In this document: positions 35,134 to 42,231 of the stretch, piece after piece
Layout of the letters: every line of letters begins with the position of its first letter
Numbering within the stretch: the stretch's first letter is position 1
NCBI RefSeq assembly: GCF_901538265.1
Contig: NZ_LR593886.1
Span: 744,001 to 808,000 of the forward strand
DNA length: 64,000 nt
From: Gemmata massiliana
GTDB lineage: Bacteria > Planctomycetota > Planctomycetia > Gemmatales > Gemmataceae
Direction of reading: 5' to 3'
The notes under the pieces: generated by a model
Database searches by the model: none
Told to the model about the DNA's origin: nothing
The model's input: the letters and a program-made list of their open reading frames with translations, nothing else
Position numbers and translations under genes: made by a program

Positions 35134-35664
35134 TTAACAATGGTCCGGTGTAGTATCGGGTTCGGCCGCAGAGTCGGGGGGTAAGAACGAGCAGTAGACA
35201 ATGACCGGGACGCTGGGGAACCGGCGGCGCAAAACCGACGCGACACGCTCGCCACACCAGACCGCGACCAACTGGGCGCGGCCGCGCTCCAGGTCAGTAA
35301 ACCGTGCGTGGTGTTCCCTGTCGAGTGGGCCATTCCACAACAAAAATGGTTCCGGTTCGGGGCTCGGCACCACTTCGGGACTCGGTACTACTTCGGGTGT
35401 CCACCAGACGCGGGAGTGAGACCAACTCGGCAGCGGTCTCTCGACGATGAGTGTACCGGCCCTTGCCCGGAGCTGGCTTTGGAGGTCGTGCCAGCCGATC
35501 CACCGGCCGGCACGCTGCATCCGGCGCCGCACCCGCCACTCGTCGGGCAGGAAGATCAACCCCGTAACGATGGCGAAGAAGACGACCGGCGCCCATAGCG
35601 GTGCGGTAAGGGCGAGCGCGACGCGCCGCACCCACAGCCATGCGACCGGAAGACAGTACGCCAT
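35134..35664 (-). CDS. Small membrane protein, C-terminal half of an apparent fusion
   Basis: 176 residues from an ATG at 35664 with gggag upstream. A hydrophobic segment (VALALTAPLWAPVVFFAIVT) is followed by a basic stretch and a proline-rich tandem (PEVVPSPEVVPSPE). The same frame continues upstream through the broken gene at 35733-36399, so it looks like a 402-residue protein; the RBS and the recognisable end of the upstream family show it is separate. The C-terminus has one Cys pair (C near residue 143 and the final C). Function unknown. Confidence 0.6.
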   Translation of the reverse strand: MAYCLPVAWLWVRRVALALTAPLWAPVVFFAIVTGLIFLPDEWRVRRRMQRAGRWIGWHDLQSQLRARAGTLIVERPLPSWSHSRVWWTPEVVPSPEVVPSPEPEPFLLWNGPLDREHHARFTDLERGRAQLVAVWCGERVASVLRRRFPSVPVIVYCSFLPPDSAAEPDTTPDHC

Positions 35665-35732
35665 CCCAATCGCTCCCGTTGTTGAACTCGGAATTTGCTC
35701 GCGGTGGTGACATGGTGCGTCGCGCGGCACAC

Positions 35733-36399
35733 CTATTCCTTGCCAAGCACGAGGTCCACGACCCAGCACCCGCGCACGTGTGCGCCCTGGACCGCGACAG
35801 TGATCGAGCACATCGGCGCTGTCGCACCCGGCATCCTGGAGTGCATCAGCCAGGATCGGCATCGCGCCGAAGTCCCGGGATTCGTACATCTGGGACGCGA
35901 GCGTGAGAGCCGTGGAGGTGCGCCACTGGGAGGAGAACGTCACCAGCTGAAAGGGATTCCCGAAAACGTCGCGGATGATGTCACTTACGGGTTCGCCACG
36001 CGGCTCGATGCCGAGCAGCCAGTGATTATTCCCGGCCAGCGTTCGGAAATGATTATCGGGGTAGGTTGTCGCGAAGACCAACGCGAACACGCTCCTCAGT
36101 GCCGTGGTTTGGACCCACTGCCGTTGTTCTGGCGCGCTGTCACGGAGTACGTACCCGTAGAACGTGCCGCGGTATTGATCGAGCACCCTTTGTTCGATTG
36201 TCCCCTCGGCGCGGCCCTCGCAGGCTTCCACAGCTTCTTGCATCTCACCGTCGGGCAACTGGTCCCAAACGAGCCGGGCCGCTGCGACGACTACGAGACG
36301 CAACTTCCGCTTACTGCCTTGTTTCTGAACCGCCTTGATCAACCGGCGTGGGTCATTGCAGTCGCATCAGTCCGATTCGGTTGCCGCTTTTACGCTCAT
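35733..36399 (-). pseudogene. Broken member of a Gemmata-type lineage family (C-terminal 'ADALQDAGC...HVRGCWV')
   Basis: The ATG at 36399 has a good upstream purine RBS, but codon 11 is TGA (36367-36369) in the context T-E-S-D-stop-C-D-C-N-D-P, where relatives appear to carry Trp. A second lesion near 35785 is an extra base: after L-D-H-C-R-G-P-G the expected A-H-V-R-G-C-W-V-V-D-L-V-L-G-K-E-stop (ending at 35733) is found in the next frame. The body between is intact (ARLVWDQLP; WRTSTALTLASQMYESRDFG; ADALQDAGCDSADVLDHCR) and clearly homologous to the gene at 46695-47465. Both lesions are absent from that copy. The shift makes the frame run into the next gene. Confidence 0.75.
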
Positions 36400-36453
36400 T
36401 TGAAGACTCCCACTCCCAGCACGACCGATCTAGCGCCCCGTGCAAGTACCAAC

Positions 36454-36476
36454 AAAAAAACCGCCTATTGAGGCGG
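36454..36476 (-). terminator. Intrinsic terminator of the threonine dehydrogenase gene
   Basis: On the minus strand, ccgcct - 4-nt loop - aggcgg (36476-36461) is followed by seven T (36460-36454), 37 nt after the stop codon of the epimerase-like gene. Confidence 0.9.
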
Positions 36477-36512
36477 GTGCAGTGACACAGTTCGTGCGGC
36501 TCCAGTGGCCGG

Positions 36513-37541
36513 TTACGCCCCGGCGTACCGCTTCTTGATGCTCGGGATCAGGTACTCGCCGAACGCGGAGGCGAACCCGTATTGGGGGGCGTGACCCCAG
36601 TCGTTGCGCGCGGCGGAGTCGTCCACGTCCGCGGGCCACGAGTCCACGATGCCTTGGCGCTTCTCGTCCACCTTCGTGCTCATCTCCGCCTTCGGGAACG
36701 CCGCGTGGACCACGGTCGCGATCTCGGCCGCGCTCGGGGCGAACGCGCCGATGTTGTACACGGTCCGCGAGAGCCTCGCACGCGGGGCGTCCATCAGGCG
36801 GAAGATCGCGTCGACCGCGTCGGGCATCGCCATGAACGGGATGCGCGTATCGGGCCGGACGAAGCACGCATAGGGTTGGCCGCTCGCCGCGGCGTGGATC
36901 ATCTCGGGGGCGTAGTCGCTCGTCCCGCCGCTCGGAACCGTTTCTGCCGAGATCAGGCCCGGGAACCGGATGCAGCGGAAGTCCACTTTGCCGCTCATCG
37001 TCTCCACGGCGAGTTGCTTGTAGTGGCGCGAGTAGTAGCGCCCCAAGTGTTCGCAGTACAGCTTGTTCGCGCCGTACATCGTCGTCGGCACGTTGTAGTC
37101 GTCCTCTTTGACTTGCCCCGCTTGCCCCTTGATATCGAGGCTGGGCAGCCCGAACGCGGCGATACTCGACGGGTAGAAGAACGCGACCGGGCGCCCGTGG
37201 CTCTCGCCCTGCTTCTGCGCGAACTCCAGCAGATTGAGCGTGCCTTCCACGTTCACCTTGTGGGCGAGCGCCGGGCTGAACTCGCTCCGCGTGGAGAGCA
37301 GCGCGGCGAGGTGGTACACGTGGTCAACCTCGTACTGCGCGAGGATGCCGTCGAGCAGCGCGGGATCGAGGATGGACCCGTTCACCGCCTGTTTGACAAG
37401 CTTGGCGGACTCGGGCGGGAGCGGGTTCAGGTCCAGCGTAACGATGGGGCGGTCGGGATCGCTGTGGGACAGCCGCGAGATGAGTGCGTGCCCGATCTCG
37501 CCCGACGCCCCAGTAATGAGAACCGACGGTTTGCGTGACAT
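36513..37541 (-). CDS. SDR-type L-threonine 3-dehydrogenase
   Basis: 342 residues, an extended short-chain dehydrogenase: NAD-binding TGASGEIG at 10-17, D-L-N acidic end of beta2 at ~37, catalytic Y156-x3-K160 (TTMYGANKLYCEHLG). The substrate-side blocks FPGLISAETVPSGGTSDYAP and FVRPDTRIPFMAMPDAV match the GalE-like L-threonine dehydrogenase clade rather than sugar epimerases. It converts L-threonine to 2-amino-3-ketobutyrate with NAD+ in threonine breakdown to glycine. No 2-amino-3-ketobutyrate CoA ligase gene is adjacent. Cytoplasmic. Confidence 0.88.
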   Translation of the reverse strand: MSRKPSVLITGASGEIGHALISRLSHSDPDRPIVTLDLNPLPPESAKLVKQAVNGSILDPALLDGILAQYEVDHVYHLAALLSTRSEFSPALAHKVNVEGTLNLLEFAQKQGESHGRPVAFFYPSSIAAFGLPSLDIKGQAGQVKEDDYNVPTTMYGANKLYCEHLGRYYSRHYKQLAVETMSGKVDFRCIRFPGLISAETVPSGGTSDYAPEMIHAAASGQPYACFVRPDTRIPFMAMPDAVDAIFRLMDAPRARLSRTVYNIGAFAPSAAEIATVVHAAFPKAEMSTKVDEKRQGIVDSWPADVDDSAARNDWGHAPQYGFASAFGEYLIPSIKKRYAGA

Positions 37542-37573
37542 TGCGTGTCTCCAGAATAAGGAGACAGCATACG

Positions 37574-37612
37574 GAAACGGGCCGTCGCGTGCGGAGCGCG
37601 GCGGCCCGTTTC
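37574..37612 (-). terminator. Hairpin between the sigma-fusion and threonine dehydrogenase genes
   Basis: Perfect 11-nt arms 37574-37584 and 37602-37612. On the minus strand the second arm ends ...gtttc; a weak T run follows. It could end the sigma-fusion transcript and protect the downstream gene. Confidence 0.55.
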
Positions 37613-37767
37613 AGACGCCCAATGGATAGTTAGATTGGTAATTACATTACTCGTAGGCGATTAGCCACTAACTGGAAGTACACACTGCCCGGGTATTGAA
37701 CCGAATTGAATGTGCTGCCTCCCGATTGGCGCGGGCGACGCTCCAGACACGGGCCGCTTGCGGGGCG

Positions 37768-38991
37768 CTATTTTCGCTTCTTCAGTTCCCAAATGATGAG
37801 AGGCATGCCCCGGACCCGCTTGTCTTTCGGGTCGAAACTTCGCGGCCGTTCGACCTCCGACCGGCCCAGAATTGCGATCTTCAGCCGGTCCCCGTCTTGG
37901 TGGTAGATCGCTAGCAAGAGCGACTCCTTGTTGTAGACGTTCATCTCCGGCGGGTTGGTGGTCGGGTTAATCGTCACCGTGCTGCTACCTTCGTGCGTCG
38001 TCCCGTCCAGCATCTTGTACTCCGACTTCACATCGCGACCGTCGAAGTGCCAGCGCCAGTACTCGAATTGGTTGTCCTGCTCCTTCCCGTCCATGAACGT
38101 CTTCTGCAAAAGCCACGTCCCCTTCATCGCATCCATCGCAGCCTTCTCCTTCTCTTGGAGTTGGGCGGCCGTGAGGCCCGGTGGCTCGGTGCCTGCGGGC
38201 GCGGGTTTGGTTTTCTCCTGACCAACTACCACAGCGGTCGTAATGACAGCGCAAACCAGTACGGCGAGCGCGGAGATCAGTAGAGGCTTGTTCCAGTGCA
38301 TGGCGGACAGTGCTCCATCGGTCAGGGCGGAGATGGCCGGAGGGACGGTATCCCCGGTCGCGTTCGTTACGGCGGTGCGCACCTGAGCGGTCGCGACCGA
38401 ACCTACCGCCAGAGTGGTGAGGACGGCGGGGGCATACACGCCCCGGCGGTTGAGCCGGGATCGGAGTTGTTCCCGGGCCAGTGACAGCCGACCGGAGACG
38501 GTTCCGACCGGCCAACCGAGCCGGGCGGCGGCTTCCGCGTGGGTCAGCCCGGACAGGTCGCACAAGACGACAGGTAGGCGATACTTCTCGGCTAACCGGG
38601 CGACCTCCTCGTGGATCGCTGCCGCAATCTCGGCTCGGTCAGGATCGTCGGTTGGCGCGGACCGCTCGGTGGTTTCCCGGGCGGGCGCGGTCCGGAGCTG
38701 GAGGGCGATACGGATGGTGACCCGGTACAGCCACCCGGCGACGCACGGGGTGCGGATCGACTTGGCTTTTCGGGCCAGAGCCAGGAACGCGGCCTGGAAC
38801 GCATCTTCGGCGGCTTGGTGATCCCGCAGAACCTGCCGGCACGCGCCCCAAACGGTGTCTGCGTGGCGGCGGACGAGTAGCTCGAACGCGGCTTCGTCCC
38901 CGGTGCCTGCGTACCTTCGGGCGAGTTCGTGATCGGGCACGCCCTCGCCGAGCGGGGGATGAAGGAACCGGAGGAGCGGATGGCCGGGCAT
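37768..38991 (-). CDS. ECF sigma factor fused to a membrane segment and TIGR03067-like domain
   Basis: 407 residues. Residues ~20-180 are an ECF sigma factor: region 2 (ELLVRRHADTVWGACRQVLR, DAFQAAFLALARKAKSI) and region 4 (LPVVLCDLSGLTHAEAAARL, V-G-T-V-S-G-R-L-S-L-A-R-E-Q-L-R). One transmembrane helix (~233-255, PLLISALAVLVCAVITTAVVV) follows, then an extracytoplasmic domain of ~130 residues (MKGTWLLQKTFMDGKEQD; W-R-W-H-F-D-G-R-D-V-K; L-L-A-I-Y-H-Q-D-G-D-R-L-K-I-A) that resembles the planctomycete TIGR03067 domain. The fusion would tie the sigma factor to the membrane and to a periplasmic sensor, doing the job of an anti-sigma factor. Confidence 0.9.
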   Translation of the reverse strand: MPGHPLLRFLHPPLGEGVPDHELARRYAGTGDEAAFELLVRRHADTVWGACRQVLRDHQAAEDAFQAAFLALARKAKSIRTPCVAGWLYRVTIRIALQLRTAPARETTERSAPTDDPDRAEIAAAIHEEVARLAEKYRLPVVLCDLSGLTHAEAAARLGWPVGTVSGRLSLAREQLRSRLNRRGVYAPAVLTTLAVGSVATAQVRTAVTNATGDTVPPAISALTDGALSAMHWNKPLLISALAVLVCAVITTAVVVGQEKTKPAPAGTEPPGLTAAQLQEKEKAAMDAMKGTWLLQKTFMDGKEQDNQFEYWRWHFDGRDVKSEYKMLDGTTHEGSSTVTINPTTNPPEMNVYNKESLLLAIYHQDGDRLKIAILGRSEVERPRSFDPKDKRVRGMPLIIWELKKRK

Positions 38992-39096
38992 CGTGAAACC
39001 CTCGATACCTCTACATGAGGCGAATCGAGGCCGGTTTCATATGGAAATCGAGAAAATTTCCGGACCGGGGATTTGGCGCGGTCGTTGAACCTGTCG

Positions 39097-39122
39097 TTAC
39101 TCTTTGTGAACCAGTTTCGCTT
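39097..39122 (-). other. Severed C-terminal codons of the secreted TIM-barrel-like gene
   Basis: Read on the minus strand, this piece plus one TTAA copy continues the frame of the gene at 40544-41674: ...D-T-Y + L-K-A-K-L-V-H-K-E-stop, with the TAA at 39097-39099. The IS inserted between Y and L. Deleting IS and one TTAA restores a natural end, which confirms both the target site and the original reading frame. Confidence 0.85.
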
Positions 39123-39126
39123 TTAA
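39123..39126. repeat. Left TTAA target-site duplication
   Basis: TTAA abuts the left end of the IS; the matching copy is at 40594-40597. It agrees with the YTAR-type 4-bp duplication reported for IS701-family elements. Confidence 0.8.
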
Positions 39127-40593
39127 CACTACTCCGTTAGAAGCCCGCACCGGCGGTCGGGTTCGGGTCTCTAACTGGTCATGAAGACATACACCCCGAA
39201 CCTCGACGCGGCCGTTCTCGAGCGCCTGCGCGAGTACGCGGCCCTATTTGCCCCCGACTTTCCCCAGGCCAAGCCCGCACGGTGGGCCGGGGTATACCTG
39301 CACGGGCTGCTCACCGACGGCGATCGGAAAAGCATCGAACCCCTGTCCCACCGGGTACCGCTGCCCGCCGGGCTGACCAGCACGGACCCCGAACAGGCGC
39401 TCCAGCAGTTCGTGAGCCAGAGCCCGTGGGACCACGAGGCCGTCCTGCGCCGCTACCGCGCCCAAGTGGGCGCCACGTTCGCCCACCCCGACGCGGTGTT
39501 CGTGATCGACGACACCACGTTCCCGAAGCAAGGGCGGCACTCGGTCGGGGTGCAAAGGCAATACTGCGGGGCGCTCGGGAAGAAGGCCAATTGCCAGGCC
39601 GCGGTCTCGATCCACTACGCCGCCCCGATGGGGCACTACCCACTCGCCTTGCGGCTGTTCCTTCCCGAGTCGTGGGTGGCCGACGCCGGCCGCCTGAAGC
39701 GGGCCGGGGTGCCGCAAGAGCACCGCCGGGAGCGCACGAAGGGGCAAATCGCGCTGGACCTGTTGGACCGGGTTCGGGGCGAGGGGTTGCCGGGCCGTGT
39801 GGTCCTGGCCGACGCCGGGTACGGTGTGTCCGGGGACTTCCGTCAAGCCCTGGCCGATCGCGGGCTACACTACATCGTCGGGGTGACGGACGAGGCCGTT
39901 GTGTTCACCACCCCGCCGGTCTGGGATCGACCGGCGGGACGCGGCAGGGTCGGACCAGCCGGCGGGCGGCCGCAGTCCAACCCCCAGTTGCGGCCAGACT
40001 CGCCCCGCCCGGTCCGGTTGCGAGACGTGGCCGCCCGCACCCCGCTCCGGCGGGTGACTTGGCGCGTGGGGACGAAGGGGCGGATGTCGGGCCGGTTCGC
40101 CTGGGTGCGGGTATGGCCCGGGTTCGGGTGGAAGCGGGGTGCGTGCGCCGGTTCCGACCCGGTGTGGTTGCTAATCGAGGAGCAGGCCGACGGCGTCAAG
40201 TACGCCTTCTCGAACCTGCCGACGGGGACGAGCCGCCTGCGGGCCGTCCGCCTGTGGAAGAGCCGGTGGCATGTGGAACAGGGGTACCAGCAGATGAAGG
40301 AGGAGTTGGGTCTGGACCACTTCGAGGGGCGCTCGTGGCGCGGGTTCCACCACCACGCCGCGATGGTTATGCTGGCTTACGGGTTCCTGCTCTTGGAGCG
40401 GGAGCGTGCTCGCGTCGAACGGGAGCGGGCGGCCGACGGGCCGAGCCCGCGAAAAAAGGGGAGCCCGAGCCGCCGCTGACACTGCCGGGCATTCGCCGAG
40501 CGTTACAGCAGTTGCTCCGACCGGTGGCCAAACCAGATTGCGCCTACTGTCGCTCACGGCGGTCGCACCCGCTCCAGATGTAACGGAGTAGTG
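39127..40593 (+). mobile_element. IS701-family-like insertion sequence
   Basis: A ~1.47-kb element with 13-bp perfect terminal inverted repeats (cactactccgtta at 39127-39139; its complement at 40581-40593), extended imperfectly, and TTAA on both sides. It encodes one DDE transposase on the plus strand. The flanking gene can be reconstructed exactly by removing the element and one TTAA, which shows it inserted recently and cleanly. The right end overlaps the last codons of the disrupted neighbour on the minus strand (40544-40593). Confidence 0.9.
39181..40479 (+). CDS. IS701-type DDE transposase
   Basis: 432 residues from ATG 39181. RNase-H-fold catalytic acids are visible in VFVIDDTTFPKQG (D ~110), VVLADAGYG and, after a long insertion, WHVEQGYQQMKEELGLDHFE (E), followed by the GFHHHAAMVMLAYGFLLLE block typical of IS701/DDE_5 transposases. 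It fills the IS between the inverted repeats. The protein is full length with no frameshift, so the element could be active. Confidence 0.93.
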   Translation: MKTYTPNLDAAVLERLREYAALFAPDFPQAKPARWAGVYLHGLLTDGDRKSIEPLSHRVPLPAGLTSTDPEQALQQFVSQSPWDHEAVLRRYRAQVGATFAHPDAVFVIDDTTFPKQGRHSVGVQRQYCGALGKKANCQAAVSIHYAAPMGHYPLALRLFLPESWVADAGRLKRAGVPQEHRRERTKGQIALDLLDRVRGEGLPGRVVLADAGYGVSGDFRQALADRGLHYIVGVTDEAVVFTTPPVWDRPAGRGRVGPAGGRPQSNPQLRPDSPRPVRLRDVAARTPLRRVTWRVGTKGRMSGRFAWVRVWPGFGWKRGACAGSDPVWLLIEEQADGVKYAFSNLPTGTSRLRAVRLWKSRWHVEQGYQQMKEELGLDHFEGRSWRGFHHHAAMVMLAYGFLLLERERARVERERAADGPSPRKKGSPSRR

Positions 40594-41674
40594 TTAAGTA
40601 CGTGTCCCATACCGCGAGTGCGGGTTTCGGCTTCTTGCCGCTGGTTTGCATCCCGGTGAATGCCCAGATGCGAGCGAGATCGTCTACAGGCGGCGGGAGT
40701 TTCGCGCACAGCTTCTCGAAGTCGGTTGTCGCGAAGTTGATGACGAACAGGTAGTTGTCGCGGTCGGCCGTCTTGAGGAGCAGTTCCGTGAATTGTTTCT
40801 GGTCCGCTTCCGATCCTTTGAGCGTGAGTTTGAACGCCTTCAGTTCCACGTCCCTTGAAGTGAGGCCCGATTCGGACACCGCGATGGGTTTCTTGAACTT
40901 CGTGGCGAAGTCGAAGAGGTCCGCGGGCACCGGGCGCGGGATCGCGAAACTCATGTGCGGATAAGTGCTCATCGCGAACACGTCGCCGTGCTTCATCAAC
41001 TCCGCGACCTCGGATTCCTGGTTGCTGTTCTTTGCCTCGCTCGCGAACTTCTTGTAGTGGTTCACTTCGGTGGTGAAGAACACCGGTAGCTTCGGGTGCT
41101 TCTTTTTGATCGCATCGTAGGTGTCGCGGTGCAGTTCCTTGAGGTGGGTCCATTTCTTCGCGTCGTGCGAGAGCAGCACGTTCGATTCGATCCCGATCGC
41201 CAGGTAGTCCGGCTTCATCGCCTCCACCGCACGCAGGCAGAAGTTCAGGTAGGCTTTTTTGACCTCCGGGCTGTTGAGGGACAGTTTGTCCCAGCCCTTC
41301 GGGAGCGGCATGTTGTCCCTTTCGCTCCAATACGGCGCGATGTTCTTGCGGTCCTTATCGAGCGGCGAAATCGACAGGAAAAGCTGCGTGCCCGCGGGCG
41401 GGCGGTACTTGAGGTTGTTGTCCACGTCCTTCGAGAACGGTTTGCCGTCGTGCGCTTCCGGCCACGGAACGCCGCCGATGAACATGACCGAAACGATATC
41501 GCCGTGGGTGTGCGCGAAATCCTGAGCGGCGGTCGCGCCTTCGAGCGTGAGGTCGGCGGGCCAGCGCGTGAACCCGAGCCGGAACGGGCGCTTCTCGGGA
41601 TCGGCGCCAGACGCAGGGCAAAGAGGAATCGCAGCAACCGCGGCGAGCGCGGCCGCGAAGAAGTGAAGACGCAC
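40544..41674 (-). CDS. Secreted glycosidase-like TIM-barrel protein, 3' end displaced by IS
   Basis: 376 residues from the GTG at 41674, with gagg upstream and a signal peptide (RLHFFAAALAAVAAIPLCPA). The mature part resembles GH53-like (beta/alpha)8 hydrolases: FRLGFTRWPADLTLEGATAA, D-Y-L-A-I-G-I-E-S-N near the acid/base position, K-L-P-V-F-F-T-T-E-V-N-H-Y and K-P-I-A-V-S-E-S-G, a likely nucleophile strand. The natural C-terminus is replaced by a readthrough tail TLLRYIWSGCDRRERQ encoded by the IS end; the ancestral tail was LKAKLVHKE. Loss of 9 residues may be tolerated. The family match is by pattern only; a sugar substrate cannot be named. Confidence 0.75.
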   Translation of the reverse strand: MRLHFFAAALAAVAAIPLCPASGADPEKRPFRLGFTRWPADLTLEGATAAQDFAHTHGDIVSVMFIGGVPWPEAHDGKPFSKDVDNNLKYRPPAGTQLFLSISPLDKDRKNIAPYWSERDNMPLPKGWDKLSLNSPEVKKAYLNFCLRAVEAMKPDYLAIGIESNVLLSHDAKKWTHLKELHRDTYDAIKKKHPKLPVFFTTEVNHYKKFASEAKNSNQESEVAELMKHGDVFAMSTYPHMSFAIPRPVPADLFDFATKFKKPIAVSESGLTSRDVELKAFKLTLKGSEADQKQFTELLLKTADRDNYLFVINFATTDFEKLCAKLPPPVDDLARIWAFTGMQTSGKKPKPALAVWDTYLTLLRYIWSGCDRRERQ

Positions 41675-41746
41675 GGTGAAGCCTCGCGGGGAGTTCGGGG
41701 TTCGCCCCACACTACCCGCGCCGCGGAGCCGCGGTTTCGGGACGGG

Positions 41747-42097
41747 CTATTTCTTGGCCGCGAGGTACTCGGCCAGGGAGCGGATCTGGTCTTCCGTCAG
41801 CGTGCTGCCGAACGCGGGCATTCTCGAATCGCTCTTCTTGCTCCGCGGGTCGCGGATGTAGTCCGCGAGCCACGCGGCGGTACGATTGGGTTCGCTCCCG
41901 ATCTTCGCGAGGTTCGGTCCCTTCGACGCGCCAATCGAGGGCGGCCCGCCCGGTTCGCCGGCCTGCGCGTGGCACTTCGCGCAGTGCTGGTCGTAAACGC
42001 CCTTCGGCCCCTCCGCGACCGGTGTCGATTGGCCGCACCCGGAGAGCGCACTGAAGCTAACGAAGACGACGTACCCGATCCCGAACCGGCTGAGCAT
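41747..42097 (-). CDS. Lipoprotein cytochrome c
   Basis: 116 residues from the ATG at 42097 with ggaggt 6 nt upstream. A lipoprotein signal ends L-S-G-C at C21. Heme is attached at CAKCH (C39-H43), with a likely axial Met in SRMPAFGSTLT; A-G-E-P-G-G-P-P-S and G-P-N-L-A-K-I-G are typical of small class I cytochromes. It would be tethered to a membrane on the periplasmic side and carry single electrons. A short gap separates it from the glycosidase-like gene downstream. Confidence 0.9.
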   Translation of the reverse strand: MLSRFGIGYVVFVSFSALSGCGQSTPVAEGPKGVYDQHCAKCHAQAGEPGGPPSIGASKGPNLAKIGSEPNRTAAWLADYIRDPRSKKSDSRMPAFGSTLTEDQIRSLAEYLAAKK

Positions 42098-42177
42098 CGA
42101 AGAACCTCCGCGAAACAACCCGACCGGCTCAGTGTAACGAAGAACGCTCGCGGGACACCGCAACGGGCATCGGGAAA

Positions 42178-42207
42178 CGAAAAAGTCCGCGGGGTAACCC
42201 GCGGACT
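42178..42207 (-). terminator. Intrinsic terminator of glnN
   Basis: Arms 42198-42207 and 42184-42193 (agtccgcggg and its complement) with a 4-nt loop, followed on the minus strand by five T. It lies 25 nt past the glutamine synthetase stop. Confidence 0.9.
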
Positions 42208-42231
42208 CTCGTGTAATCGCGGTGCGATCAC

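Noticed and set aside
36367-36369. TGA in the lineage gene read as selenocysteine
   Set aside because: The position appears to be Trp in relatives, is not a redox motif, no suitable hairpin follows, and the same gene has a frameshift, so it is a pseudogene lesion.
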